A DNA stretch of 64,000 nucleotides from Slackia piriformis YIT 12062 (GTDB taxonomy: Bacteria; Actinomycetota; Coriobacteriia; Coriobacteriales; Eggerthellaceae): contig NZ_JH815198.1 in NCBI RefSeq assembly GCF_000296445.1, positions 1,365,114 through 1,429,113 of the forward strand. The letters are read 5' to 3'. How positions within the stretch are numbered: position 1 is the first letter of the stretch; the number at the start of each line of letters is the position of its first letter. Below, piece after piece: positions 53,130 through 62,075 of the stretch. The notes below the pieces were generated by a model. The model had not been told where the DNA came from. It was given only the letters and a program-made list of their open reading frames with translations, and did no database searches. The position numbers and the translations under genes are program-made.

Positions 53130-54302
53130 ATGGACGCAAAACACGTTGCACTCAAAGCGCATGAAGACTGGCGCGGCAAAATAGAAGTCATCAGCCGCGC
53201 CACCATCAACACCCCCGAAGAACTCGCTGTAGCCTACACCCCCGGCGTTGCCGAGCCCTGCCTGAAAATCGCCGAAGACGCAGACCTCTCCTATACCTAC
53301 ACGCGTCGCGGCAACCTTGTCGCCGTCGTCACCGATGGCAGCGCGGTCCTCGGCCTGGGCAATATCGGCCCCGAGGCGGGCATGCCCGTCATGGAGGGCA
53401 AGTGCGCACTGTTCAAAGAATTCGCCGGCGTCGACGCCTTCCCCCTTTGCCTGCGCACACAAGATGTAGACGAAATAGTCCGCACCGTTTCGCTTCTGGC
53501 CGGCAGCTTCGGCGGCATCAACCTTGAAGACATCGCCGCCCCGCGTTGTTTCGAAATCGAAGCGAAGCTCAAAGAGTGCTGCGATATTCCCGTATTCCAC
53601 GACGATCAGCACGGAACGGCCGTGGTCACCTGCGCTGCCCTCATGAACGCCTGCAAGCTCACCGGACGCTCCTTCGCCGAAACCCGCGTGGTGTTTTCCG
53701 GCGCCGGAGCTGCGGGAACATCCATCGCCAAGCTGCTCCTTCGTTTGGGCGTGAAAGACATCGTGATGTGCGACATCAACGGCATTCTCTGCGAGGGCGA
53801 TTCGTCTTTGAGCGCCACTCATGCCGAAATCGCATCGATGACCAACCCGCGCCGCCTCACAGGTACGCTGGCTGATGCCTTGAAGGACGCCGACGCCTTC
53901 ATTGGCGTGTCCGCCCCGCGCGTCATGACGAAGGACATGGTGCACTCCATGGCAGACGATCCGATCGTTTTCGCCATGGCGAACCCCGTGCCGGAAATCA
54001 TGCCCGACGAAGCCATCGCCGCGGGCGCAGCCGTGGCCGCCACGGGGCGGTCGGACTTCCCCAATCAGATCAACAACGTGCTCGCCTTCCCCGGCATCTT
54101 CCGCGGTGCGCTTGACGTGCGCGCACGAGACATCAACGACGACATGATGGTTGCCGCCACCAAGGCCATTGCAAGCCTGGTCGATGACAACTCGCGCAGC
54201 GCCGAATATATCATCCCCGGCGCTTTCGACGAACGCGTCGCCCCCGCCGTTGCCGCCGCCGTCGCGCAGGCCGCTCGCGAAAGCGGCGTCGCTCGCGTGT
54301 AG
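53130..54302 (+). CDS. NAD(P)-dependent malic enzyme
   Basis: ATG 53130 follows AAGGA. The 390-residue protein has AYTPGVAEPCLKIAED with the catalytic Tyr, NLVAVVTDGSAVLGLGNIG, and the Rossmann motif VVFSGAGAAGTSIAKLLL. Metal-binding Asp residues lie in VFHDDQHGTA. The length matches the short bacterial malic enzymes without a phosphotransacetylase tail. It decarboxylates malate to pyruvate and NAD(P)H in the cytosol. Cofactor preference cannot be read. Confidence 0.94.
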   Translation: MDAKHVALKAHEDWRGKIEVISRATINTPEELAVAYTPGVAEPCLKIAEDADLSYTYTRRGNLVAVVTDGSAVLGLGNIGPEAGMPVMEGKCALFKEFAGVDAFPLCLRTQDVDEIVRTVSLLAGSFGGINLEDIAAPRCFEIEAKLKECCDIPVFHDDQHGTAVVTCAALMNACKLTGRSFAETRVVFSGAGAAGTSIAKLLLRLGVKDIVMCDINGILCEGDSSLSATHAEIASMTNPRRLTGTLADALKDADAFIGVSAPRVMTKDMVHSMADDPIVFAMANPVPEIMPDEAIAAGAAVAATGRSDFPNQINNVLAFPGIFRGALDVRARDINDDMMVAATKAIASLVDDNSRSAEYIIPGAFDERVAPAVAAAVAQAARESGVARV

Positions 54303-54338
54303 CAGCAACCCTCGCGCGTACGCCCGCACAGCAAAACG

Positions 54339-54367
54339 GGGACGAAAGGCTCTCTGCCTTTCGTCCC
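54339..54367. terminator. Bidirectional terminator between malic enzyme and MFS genes
   Basis: GGGACGAAAGGC and GCCTTTCGTCCC form a perfect 12-bp stem with loop TCTCT, lying between convergent genes. Confidence 0.75.
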
Positions 54368-54380
54368 GACAGCATAAAAG

Positions 54381-55736
54381 CTATCTGACCGATTTCGCGA
54401 TAAGGGCAAGCGTCAGCACGGCAAAAACGGCCGATGCGGCAAATGCCGCATGAAACGCCGTGATGCCGGCGAACAAAGAGCCTTCGACGCAAAGCACCAT
54501 CAGCGCGGTGCCGACCGAAGCGCATGTCTGACGGGCAGCTATGCCGAAAGAACTGCCATCTCCGACGCTTTTCCCCTTGAGTTCGGAAAGGCTCCACGAG
54601 GTAAGCGGACCGATAAGCCCCGAAACGCCCACGCTGCGCACGCCCTGCATGACGCAGACGACCCACAAAGGCGTCGCCTGGTCGCAAAAGACCATGCTTA
54701 CCGCACCGACGGCAAGAAAACACCCGAAGACCAGTCCGACCGGACGTGCGCCTATTTTGTCGGTCAAATACCCCGCCAGCGGATTGACGATCAATGCGGC
54801 AACGGTCCCCGGCAGAAGAACCATGCCCGCCTCAAGAGGCGTGCCGCCCCTCAAGCCCTCGATATAAAGAGGGACAAGCAGCGTGATGCCCATGAACGAT
54901 GCGCAAAGCAATCCTTGGGCAATGAAGCCGGCCGTGTACGTTTTCGACTTGAAAATGCCCATGTCAATCAACGGCTGCTCCAGAGCGCGCTGGCGCTTAA
55001 CGAACCAAACGAGCGCTGCAGCTCCCACGAGGATAGGACCCCAGACGAGAGGATTCGTCAACGGGAAGGACGAGGCCTCGGAGCATCCGACCAGAATGCC
55101 GCCGAACCCGACGGTAGAAAGCACGAACGAGAAAAGGTCCAGCCCCGACGGATACGAGGCGTCATCGTGACGCTTGATGAAGAAAAGGCAGAACGCGAAG
55201 AGAGCGAGAGAAAGAGCCACAAGAAGCACGAAAAAGCTGCGCCATCCCAGCGTATCAACCATCGCCCCGCCTATCGTGGGGCCGATATTGGGAGCGAAGC
55301 CCATCGCTACACCCGATATTCCCATAGCGGTAGCCTTGCGCCCGTCGGGGAAGCGCGTCATGGCAATAGTTTGCAGCAGAGGCAAAAGCATACCTGCCGC
55401 AATGGCCTGTACGATACGACCGGCAAGCAGCACGATAAATCCCTGAGCACATGCGGCCATAAATGCGCCAATGATAAAAATGCCTATGGAGGCAAGCGTC
55501 AAATCCTTCAGCCTGAAACGGCCCATCAGATACGAAGAGAGCGGAACCACCGCACCAAGCACGAACATATACACCGTGGTGAGCCACTGCCCGACGCCCG
55601 TCGAAATGCCGAATTCTTCGCACACGGTGACCAGCATGGCGTTAAGGCCGGTTTGAGAAAGATTACCCAACGCCGATGAAAGCACAACAACGGCGAAAAT
55701 CGCGTATACCCAGCTCTTGCCTTCTCGAATAATCAT
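54381..55736 (-). CDS. MFS drug-efflux transporter, DHA2/EmrB-QacA type
   Basis: GGAGG lies six bases before ATG 55736. The 451-residue protein has about fourteen helices, motif A-like GRFRLKDLTL, and antiporter motif C in GFAPNIGPTIGGAMVD. The subfamily exports drugs, dyes or bile salts using the proton gradient. A 66-codon TTG frame ending one base before its start is discounted. Upstream are two terminator hairpins that separate it from rho. Confidence 0.9.
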   Translation of the reverse strand: MIIREGKSWVYAIFAVVVLSSALGNLSQTGLNAMLVTVCEEFGISTGVGQWLTTVYMFVLGAVVPLSSYLMGRFRLKDLTLASIGIFIIGAFMAACAQGFIVLLAGRIVQAIAAGMLLPLLQTIAMTRFPDGRKATAMGISGVAMGFAPNIGPTIGGAMVDTLGWRSFFVLLVALSLALFAFCLFFIKRHDDASYPSGLDLFSFVLSTVGFGGILVGCSEASSFPLTNPLVWGPILVGAAALVWFVKRQRALEQPLIDMGIFKSKTYTAGFIAQGLLCASFMGITLLVPLYIEGLRGGTPLEAGMVLLPGTVAALIVNPLAGYLTDKIGARPVGLVFGCFLAVGAVSMVFCDQATPLWVVCVMQGVRSVGVSGLIGPLTSWSLSELKGKSVGDGSSFGIAARQTCASVGTALMVLCVEGSLFAGITAFHAAFAASAVFAVLTLALIAKSVR

Positions 55737-55937
55737 GCTACCTCCGAAATGCTTCCTCTTTAATCCCGATCAATGATAACGCCGAAACATAAAGAGTGCG
55801 CATATTTGGCAAGGCGAATGCCACGATAACTCGAATCTGGGCAATGGTGGCCTGCGCCCGATAAGCATCGCAAGGCTTGGTCGGTCGTGGCACCAACGCG
55901 CCCGAAAGCAACAAATCGCAGGAATCTATTTCTTTCA

Positions 55938-55972
55938 AGCGAAGAGGCCGACATATAGTCGGCCTCTTCGCT
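55938..55972 (-). terminator. Second terminator hairpin downstream of rho
   Basis: A perfect 15-bp stem (AGCGAAGAGGCCGAC and complement) with the loop ATATA. Confidence 0.7.
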
Positions 55973-55984
55973 GCCTTGGACGCA

Positions 55985-56017
55985 AGACGCGCTCCGACTT
56001 GTTGCCGAAGCGCGTCT
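55985..56017 (-). terminator. First terminator hairpin downstream of rho
   Basis: AGACGCGCT and AGCGCGTCT pair around a 15-base loop, 37 bases after the rho stop. Confidence 0.6.
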
Positions 56018-56053
56018 CATTAAGCGAGCGTTCACTCATGCAGGAGCAAAACG

Positions 56054-58423
56054 CTAGAATTCGATGTTTTCGGCATCCCTGTTGCCTTGGGCCTTCTTTG
56101 CCGTCCTCAACAGGAATTCCTGGTTGTTGTCGGTCTGCTTCAAAGATTTGATAAGCATGTCCATGGCGCGCTCAGTGCTGTTCATGTTCGACAGAATGCG
56201 ACGAACGGCCCAGATGAGCGGAGCTTCTTGAGGATTAAGCAGCAAGTCCTCGCGACGCGTACCCGAAGCAACCGGGTCGATAGCCGGGAACACGCGACGA
56301 TCGGCGAGCGAGCGGTCGAGCTTGAGCTCCATATTGCCCGTGCCCTTGAACTCCTCGAAAATGACCTCGTCCATCTTCGAACCGGTCTCGATAAGCGCTG
56401 AAGCAAGAATGGTCAAGCTGCCGCCGCCCTCGATATTGCGCGCTGCACCGAGGAAACGCTTCGGCGGATACAACGCGGTGGAATCCACGCCGCCGGAGAG
56501 AATACGACCGCTGGCAGGCTGTGCCAGGTTGTATGCGCGGGCAAGACGAGTCAGGCTGTCAAGCAGCACGACAACATCTTCGCCGCGTTCCACCAGGCGT
56601 TTCGCACGCTCGATGACCAGCTCGGAAACAGCGATGTGATTCTCGGTAGGCATATCGAACGTCGAGGCAATGACTTCGCCCTTAATGGAGCGCTGCATGT
56701 CGGTAACCTCTTCGGGACGCTCGTCAACCAGCAGGCACATGAGATGCACCTCGGGGTTGTTCGCCGTAATGGCGGCCGCTATGTCTTTCAGAACCGTGGT
56801 CTTGCCCGCCTTCGGAGGAGAAACGATCAAGCCGCGCTGGCCTTTGCCGATAGGCGACACCAGGTCGATTACGCGCGCCGTAATGGTGCTCTTTCCGTGC
56901 TCCATGATGAGGCACTCGTCGGGAAACACCGGGGTCAAATCGCCGAAACGAACGCGTTCACCCTGTTCATCGACGGGCATTCCGTTAACGGCCAGCACCT
57001 GCTGAAGAGCTGCGTACTTCTCGTTTTCGCGGGCAGGACGCGTCTGTCCTTTGACGAGGTCGCCCTTGCGAAGGCCGTTGCGACGAATGGTCGCAAGACC
57101 GACATAGACGTCGTTCTCGCTCGGGAGATACCCTTTCGTACGCAGGAATCCGTAGCCGTCCTGCAGCACATCCAGAATGCCCTCGACCTCGATGAAACCT
57201 TCGGCGCGAACGGCCGCTTCGTAGACCTTCTCTACCAGTTCCGCTTTTTTCAAGCCCGTAGCATCGAGTCCGAGCTCGGCCGCCTTTTCGCGAAGTTCGG
57301 CAACCTTGAGCTTTGCGAGCTCTTCCATGTTGGTTTTAGGAGCTATAGGTTCACGGTTTTGGGAGTGGGTGCGACGCTGGCGACGATGCTGTTCGTTGCC
57401 GCGGTCACGATCGCGGTCGCGACGGTCGTTGCCGCGGTCACGATTCTGCTGGCCGTCCTGTTTGCCGTTCTGCTTATTCTGGCGACGCTCGCGCTGATTC
57501 TGACGCTGCTGGTTGCGCTGCGAACGATAATCGCGCTCGCGACGATCCTGCTTTTCGTGATTCTTGGCATCCTCGGAAAGTTCGGAGCCACTTTTCTCGA
57601 CATCGCCGCGGTGCTCGGAGCCGCCATCTTTCTGGCGCTCTTCGACCGAACCGGCGTCGTCACGCGAAGCGGATTCTTCGGCACCTTGTTCGTGCTGTTC
57701 GGATGCGGTTTTCGCCTTCCTTGAACGAGCCAAACGGCGACGGGCGGGCTTTTCCTCATCCGAAGATTCCTGGAGGGCATCTGCATCCTCGGATGCTTTG
57801 CCAGCCTTTTCATCTGCAGATTCCGCAGCTTCGATAGCCATGCGAAGCTTCGTGGAACGACCGGGGCGCTTGCGCGTCGCGGGCTTGGAAGAAGCCTCTT
57901 GATCGGTCGCAGCAGCATTCTCCGCGCGAGAGGAGCTTTCGTCAGACTTCGCCGACGAAGCGTCGGAGTCAAACTGGATCATCTCCTGACGAGGCTTTTC
58001 TGACGCACGATCAGACGAAGAAACCTCAGCAGAATCCCCTGCTGCACGGCGCGTGCGCTTGCGCGGAGCGGCGTTTTCGGCCTCTTCGTCAGAAGCCGCT
58101 TTTTTACGCGTCGTACGCGTTACACGCTTCGGAGCAGCGGATTCATCCGCGGAGCCAGACATCTCCCCCATCGGGGCGGTTGCTTCTTTCGCGGAAACAC
58201 GTGAGGAAGCGGAAGCCCTTCTCGAAGATGCGGGCGCCTCCTTCTGTCCCTCTTCGGAAGCCGGTTTTTCATCTGCTTCGGTTTTTTTACGCGGGCGGCC
58301 GACTCGTTTCTTCGGCGCCTCAGTCTGCTGCGCCTCGGCAGCCTTCCCCGCATCGGCGGGTGCAATCGAAGCGGAAGCAGGCGCTTCGGCCGCTTCCGCC
58401 TTCGTCATTTCATCAGAGATCAT
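56054..58423 (-). CDS. rho: Transcription termination factor Rho with long disordered N-terminus
   Basis: The 789-residue protein is nearly twice the E. coli length. The first 375 residues are low-complexity: Ala/Glu/Lys-rich, several AT-hook-like KKRVGRPRKK and RKRPGRS pieces, then an Asn/Gln/Arg/Asp-rich tract (QRNQQRQNQRERRQNKQN). A Rho-N domain (LAKLKVAELREKAAELGLDA), the RNA-binding cold-shock-like domain (GILDVLQDGYGFLR) and the ATPase core (SPPKAGKTTVLKDI) follow. Rho ends untranslated or unprotected transcripts. Such N-terminal regions in Actinobacteria and Bacteroides bind RNA and can phase-separate. It overlaps the transaldolase gene by four bases (ATGA). Confidence 0.96.
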   Translation of the reverse strand: MISDEMTKAEAAEAPASASIAPADAGKAAEAQQTEAPKKRVGRPRKKTEADEKPASEEGQKEAPASSRRASASSRVSAKEATAPMGEMSGSADESAAPKRVTRTTRKKAASDEEAENAAPRKRTRRAAGDSAEVSSSDRASEKPRQEMIQFDSDASSAKSDESSSRAENAAATDQEASSKPATRKRPGRSTKLRMAIEAAESADEKAGKASEDADALQESSDEEKPARRRLARSRKAKTASEQHEQGAEESASRDDAGSVEERQKDGGSEHRGDVEKSGSELSEDAKNHEKQDRRERDYRSQRNQQRQNQRERRQNKQNGKQDGQQNRDRGNDRRDRDRDRGNEQHRRQRRTHSQNREPIAPKTNMEELAKLKVAELREKAAELGLDATGLKKAELVEKVYEAAVRAEGFIEVEGILDVLQDGYGFLRTKGYLPSENDVYVGLATIRRNGLRKGDLVKGQTRPARENEKYAALQQVLAVNGMPVDEQGERVRFGDLTPVFPDECLIMEHGKSTITARVIDLVSPIGKGQRGLIVSPPKAGKTTVLKDIAAAITANNPEVHLMCLLVDERPEEVTDMQRSIKGEVIASTFDMPTENHIAVSELVIERAKRLVERGEDVVVLLDSLTRLARAYNLAQPASGRILSGGVDSTALYPPKRFLGAARNIEGGGSLTILASALIETGSKMDEVIFEEFKGTGNMELKLDRSLADRRVFPAIDPVASGTRREDLLLNPQEAPLIWAVRRILSNMNSTERAMDMLIKSLKQTDNNQEFLLRTAKKAQGNRDAENIEF

Positions 58424-59100
58424 GCGTTAGCAACCTTTTCCCAGTCCTTGAGGAACGACTCAAGACCACGGTCGGTAAGCGGATGCTGAACCATTTTCTT
58501 CAGCACGCCGAACGGAACCGTTGCGATATCGGCGCCCATTAAGGCAGACTGCGTGACGTGGTTCGCGCTGCGGATGGAAGCAGCGATGATCTCCACCTGC
58601 TCTCCATTGACGGTGTTAGCAGAGTAGTCGTAGTTGTTGATAGCGGTGACTACGTCGCCGAGCTGAGAAAGACCGTCTTCGGAGATATCGTCAAAACGGC
58701 CGACGAACGGAGAGATGTAACGAGCGCCGGCGCGAGCAGCAAGAATTGCCTGGGGCACCGTGAAGCACAGGGTCATGTTGACGCGAATGCCCTCGTCGGA
58801 AAGGGCGCGGCATGCTGCCAGGCCTTCCACCATCGTCGGGATTTTCACGACGACGTTAGGAGCGATTTTCGCCAGCTCACGGCCATCACGGATGATTTCG
58901 TCGCGCGTCATGGCAACGCTCTCGGCGCTTACCGGGCCGTCGACGATTTCGCAGATGCGAGCAATGTGGTCGTGAAAACCATCGAGCTTGCCGCCGATGC
59001 GGGAATAGAGCGTGGGATTGGTGGTCACGCCCGCCAGAGCGCCCCAGCTTGCCGCTTCCTTGATTTCTTCCAAATCAGCGGTGTCCAGAAAGAACTTCAC
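58420..59100 (-). CDS. tal: Transaldolase / fructose-6-phosphate aldolase-like (TalC subfamily)
   Basis: The start is a GTG at 59100 with AAGGAGG four bases upstream. The 226-residue protein is the short type, with MKFFLDTADLEEIKEAASWG, VTTNPTLYSR, NVVVKIPTMVEGL holding the Schiff-base Lys, and ISPFVGRFDDIS. It links pentose-phosphate and glycolytic sugars in the cytosol. Short TalC proteins can be true transaldolases or fructose-6-phosphate aldolases; sequence alone does not separate these. It forms an operon with rho, an unexpected pair probably explained by housekeeping layout. Confidence 0.93.
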   Translation of the reverse strand: MKFFLDTADLEEIKEAASWGALAGVTTNPTLYSRIGGKLDGFHDHIARICEIVDGPVSAESVAMTRDEIIRDGRELAKIAPNVVVKIPTMVEGLAACRALSDEGIRVNMTLCFTVPQAILAARAGARYISPFVGRFDDISEDGLSQLGDVVTAINNYDYSANTVNGEQVEIIAASIRSANHVTQSALMGADIATVPFGVLKKMVQHPLTDRGLESFLKDWEKVANA

Positions 59101-59321
59101 GTTTCCTCCTTAGATATGGAAATGCCTTCGCCAGGCGGCGAAAGCCTATGACACACATGAAAATGCGATGCTGCGATCGCGAGAAAAAGCTAGGAATGTG
59201 AAATGGGATTCGATCAAACGAACGGGCTGATAATACCACGAAGCGCTGCGTTGCGCACGTGCCGCGCAAAAAAACTCGCGCCAGCGCCTTCGCGCCCCGA
59301 AAAAGGAGCAACCGCGGCTTC

Positions 59322-59380
59322 GCCATACTATTTCGTGCGTTTTTGACACGGCAAACGCACGAAACGACGAGATAGTATGC
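59322..59380. repeat. 59-bp palindromic repeat, copy A
   Basis: The element opens with CCATACTAT and closes with GATAGTATG. Inside, TTTCGTGCGTTT (59331-59342) pairs exactly with 59353-59364, so it forms a bulged hairpin. Its reverse complement aligns over its length with copy B, sharing CATACTATCTCG at one end and CGAAATAG at the other. Confidence 0.7.
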
Positions 59381-59405
59381 CTCACGAAAGCGGACGATAA
59401 GACAC

Positions 59406-60319
59406 TCACGGAAGGCAAGCTTCTGAACTGGTGTTTTGCATTCCCTCGATTCGCGCTGAAGACAAAAGGGCTCCACCATCCATACTATCTCGGCGAAAGT
59501 GCCATTTTCCTGGCACAAACGTCCGAAATAGCATGGATTCCAACAAACCATGGAACATACCCGCCGTCGTTCCGTATAAAGTAACCACGTCGTCTTCAAG
59601 AATACGCTGGTCCCCCACCTTGGCAGTATGCAAACCAAGATTGCGTCTTTGTACCCGTAGGAAGTTGGAGTCACATTGACCCTCAGCGTATACGTATCAC
59701 CCTCCTGCATTACCTGGATAACCTCGCCGGTAAAAGTCGCTTTCTCCCCTTTATACGCATCGGGATCGCGCGCAACCTGCTCATACGTTAAAGCCGAGCA
59801 TCCTTCTTTGAAATACGATTCAATCTCTTCCGCAGATAGCTCAATGGACTCGCTTCCAAGCTCCTTCCCGCACACTGCGCAAGAATACGAACGCAAGCCA
59901 GAAACAGCCTTTCCGTCCTGCCCGACACTAGGCTCCGTAACGACAACCCAATCGCCGGGAGTATGGCCAATTACGGGAATGGCTTTCTCCACCGTGGAGC
60001 CGCATCGGACGCACTCGCCCACTTCCATCCCCTTTTCTGCACACGAAGGCTCGGCGGCAATGCTCCATTCCTTTACATCATGCCCAAGCTCCTTGCCTTT
60101 AGTGGTTCCACAGAGAGAACACGTTTGAGGCGCCGTGCATGTAGCCTCTTGCCATTCGTGCTCAAGTGCATCTCCCTGGGTTTTTCCGCATACGCTGCAA
60201 ACAGACGGATGCGTGCACGTTGGCTCCGACCATTCATGAAAGCAAATCACATGCGTTGCAGACAGGACGGCGAAAAGAGCCACAACAGCAAGAATTGCAG
60301 CGAAAATGGTGTTCCGCTT
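59406..60319 (-). pseudogene. Frameshifted membrane-anchored protein with Cys-rich repeats and an OB-like domain
   Basis: The main frame (60319 down to about 59630) reads a hydrophobic helix (IFAAILAVVALFAVLSA), then three CxxC/His units (HEWSEPTCTHPSVCSVCG; HEWQEATCTAPQTCSLCG; and a third), then a domain with CSALTYEQVARDPDAYKGEK and FTGEVIQVMQEGDTYTLRVN. Homologs continue with a YG...G segment; that is found only in another frame (RILEDDVVTLYGTTAGM, from 59607), so there is a frameshift near 59630. The end runs into palindromic repeat B. The 5' end is also broken: a stop (TAA) precedes the helix and a different frame (SPGVLGRLPK) joins it at an AAAA run. Function unknown. Confidence 0.6.
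59478..59536. repeat. 59-bp palindromic repeat, copy B
   Basis: The element opens TCCATACTATCTCGG and closes CCGAAATAGCATGGA, with an inner GTGCCA/TGGCAC stem. It is the same length as copy A and in inverted orientation to it, about 100 bases away. It lies across the broken 3' end of the following pseudogene. Confidence 0.7.
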
Positions 60320-60521
60320 TTAGGAAGACGCCCCAACACCCCCGGGCTGCTCAGAGGTGATTCCTGAGCCCCTTCGAGGTTTTGCCCTTCCGATGTCGCC
60401 CCGAGCACTTTCGTCAATACCCGTGCAACATAAAACCGCAGCTCACATAGAGTTATTTCACTTTTGTCGAAATCACCGACCACCTTATATCCGCAAACCT
60501 CCAAACGCCTGCACATCGCAA

Positions 60522-60546
60522 AAAAGCCGCCTCGTGGGCGGCTTTT
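60522..60546 (-). terminator. Terminator of the FKBP gene
   Basis: AAAAGCCGCC and GGCGGCTTTT pair around TCGTG; on the minus strand a run of six T follows. Confidence 0.85.
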
Positions 60547-60624
60547 CACATGAAGTATAGCGTTGGAAACTCGCGATTGCAGGAGGCGAGCCCAATGAAG
60601 AACGCAATCGTTCGACGCTTTGCG

Positions 60625-61050
60625 CTAGTCGGCAATCTCCACCAGCTCGATTTCGAACGTGAGATCCTTGCCTGCAAGCTCGTGATTCATGTCGAACACG
60701 GCCTTCTCCTCATCGACCGACACGACCTTGGCCGGGAACGGGCCGGCGGGACCCTGGAAATACACGGTCTCCCCCACGGGAAGCTGTGCGGCATTGGGGA
60801 TCTGAGAAACCGGAACAGACTGAACAGCCTGCGGGTTGTATTCGCCGTATGCCTCGGCCGCAGGAATGGTGACGGTCTTTTTCTCGCCAAGAGCCATGTC
60901 TTTCACAGCGGCATCGAAGCCAGGAATCATCATGCCCGCGCAGCAGGTGAACTCCAGCGGCTCGCCGCGGTCATAGCTGCTATCGAACTGGGTGCCGTCG
61001 GCCAGCGTGCCGCGGTAGTGCGTCTTGACCTTTTTACCTTCGTTGCTCAT
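60625..61050 (-). CDS. FKBP-type peptidyl-prolyl isomerase, SlyD-like
   Basis: ATG 61050 has AAAGGACG upstream. The 141-residue protein has the FKBP start VKTHYRGTLADGTQFDSSYD, the flap inserted IF domain region (SVPVSQIPNAAQLPVGETVY) and the SlyD-type end FDMNHELAGKDLTFEIELVE. It catalyses prolyl isomerisation and chaperones nascent proteins. The His-rich nickel tail of E. coli SlyD is absent, so a metal-delivery role is unlikely. Confidence 0.93.
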   Translation of the reverse strand: MSNEGKKVKTHYRGTLADGTQFDSSYDRGEPLEFTCCAGMMIPGFDAAVKDMALGEKKTVTIPAAEAYGEYNPQAVQSVPVSQIPNAAQLPVGETVYFQGPAGPFPAKVVSVDEEKAVFDMNHELAGKDLTFEIELVEIAD

Positions 61051-61281
61051 TGAGCACGTCCTTTCGGGTTGAAAACAATTCCCATCATAATACCCGAGAG
61101 CGTCTGTTCCCAAAAGTACAGACCTCGGTTCTTGACAGGGCGAACACTCCTCTGCAACACGCCCGTCCACCGAACAGACGCCTCTCATCCTCCGCACGAC
61201 GCCTTCTCCGCGCCTCCCCTTCCCTGGATGATAGAATGCAGCCAATCGCGGGAAAGGCCCGCGCCACAAGGAGGGGAAACC

Positions 61282-61851
61282 ATGAAAAAGACCAGGTTTT
61301 TTGCAGCATTATGCCTTGCTGCCGCACTTGCATGCGGCATGATGCTCGCCGCATGCTCTTCCGGCCCTGATCCGGAAGAGGTTATCTCGCAAGACATTGC
61401 CACCCAGTTCGACCCGATCAAAAACCTCGACCAGGCAGCCGTGGACGAACTTGCCCAGGACGCCGAATCCGGCGCCGACCTTTCGGATTTCGGCATTGAC
61501 GGAGCAGAGTACATCAAGGCCATGCTTGGCGGGTTCGACTATTCCATCGTGTCCGTCAACGTTGCCGAAGACGGCCAGAGCGCCACGGCCATTGTCAACG
61601 TGACCTGCAAATCCTTCAATGCGGCAAACGACCGCGCAAACGAGATTTCCGAAGAATTCGCCGCGAGCGATGAAATCACCGACATGAGCATGGATGACCT
61701 GAACAAGAAAATCGGGGAAATTCTGATGCAGGCCATGAACGAAACCGAACCGTCCACCGTGGAATGCGAGTTCCAGTACAACCTTGTTGACGGCGCGTGG
61801 ACAATGTCGGATTCGGCCGAGAGCGAAATCTACAACGCATTCTTCTCGTAA
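61282..61851 (+). CDS. Secreted lipoprotein of unknown function
   Basis: ATG 61282 follows AAGGAGGGG. The 189-residue product has a lipoprotein signal (FFAALCLAAALACGMMLAAC, lipid Cys25), then an acidic soluble domain with DYSIVSVNVAEDGQSATAIV and CEFQYNLVDGAWTMS, similar in style to DUF5105-type lipoproteins of Coriobacteriia and Firmicutes (recalled, not searched). It should sit on the outer face of the membrane. Function unknown. Confidence 0.8.
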   Translation: MKKTRFFAALCLAAALACGMMLAACSSGPDPEEVISQDIATQFDPIKNLDQAAVDELAQDAESGADLSDFGIDGAEYIKAMLGGFDYSIVSVNVAEDGQSATAIVNVTCKSFNAANDRANEISEEFAASDEITDMSMDDLNKKIGEILMQAMNETEPSTVECEFQYNLVDGAWTMSDSAESEIYNAFFS

Positions 61852-61916
61852 GCCGGCCTTGAATGGGCGAATGCCTTTTCAAGCGCAAGTTTGACGGAGC
61901 AGCATGCCTGCACACC

Positions 61917-61947
61917 AAAAGAGGTCGCCGTCTGGCGACCTCTTTTT
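61917..61947 (+). terminator. Terminator after the lipoprotein gene
   Basis: AAAAGAGGTCGCC and GGCGACCTCTTTT form a perfect 13-bp stem around GTCT, followed by TCG; a long T run is in the stem. Confidence 0.85.
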
Positions 61948-62075
61948 CGTTCCCTAAGCCCCTTTTCTAAGCCCCTTTTTCCGTCTGCGAGCCCCTGCTC
62001 GCTCTTCAACCTCTTTTCTTCGAAACCACGCCGCGTCCTCGAGCGCATTCGCCCCGCAGCCAGTATTCGCGTCAT

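Larger units (their letters stand above)
55737..56053. other. Intergenic region between MFS gene and rho
   Basis: About 300 bases without a supported gene. It holds two tandem hairpins, probable terminators of rho (55938-55972 and 55985-56017), then about 200 bases of likely MFS promoter and leader in which I see no clear -35/-10 pair. Confidence 0.6.

Noticed and set aside
55738-55938. 66-codon TTG-initiated frame ending one base before the MFS gene
   Set aside because: It begins directly beside a terminator hairpin without a ribosome-binding site and has no protein-like character; translational coupling remains only a remote option.
59075-59405. C-terminal part of the long frame continuing the Cys-repeat protein
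   Set aside because: After the frameshift near 59630 the residues become random Arg/Phe/Ser-rich text through the palindromic repeat; it is not a real domain.
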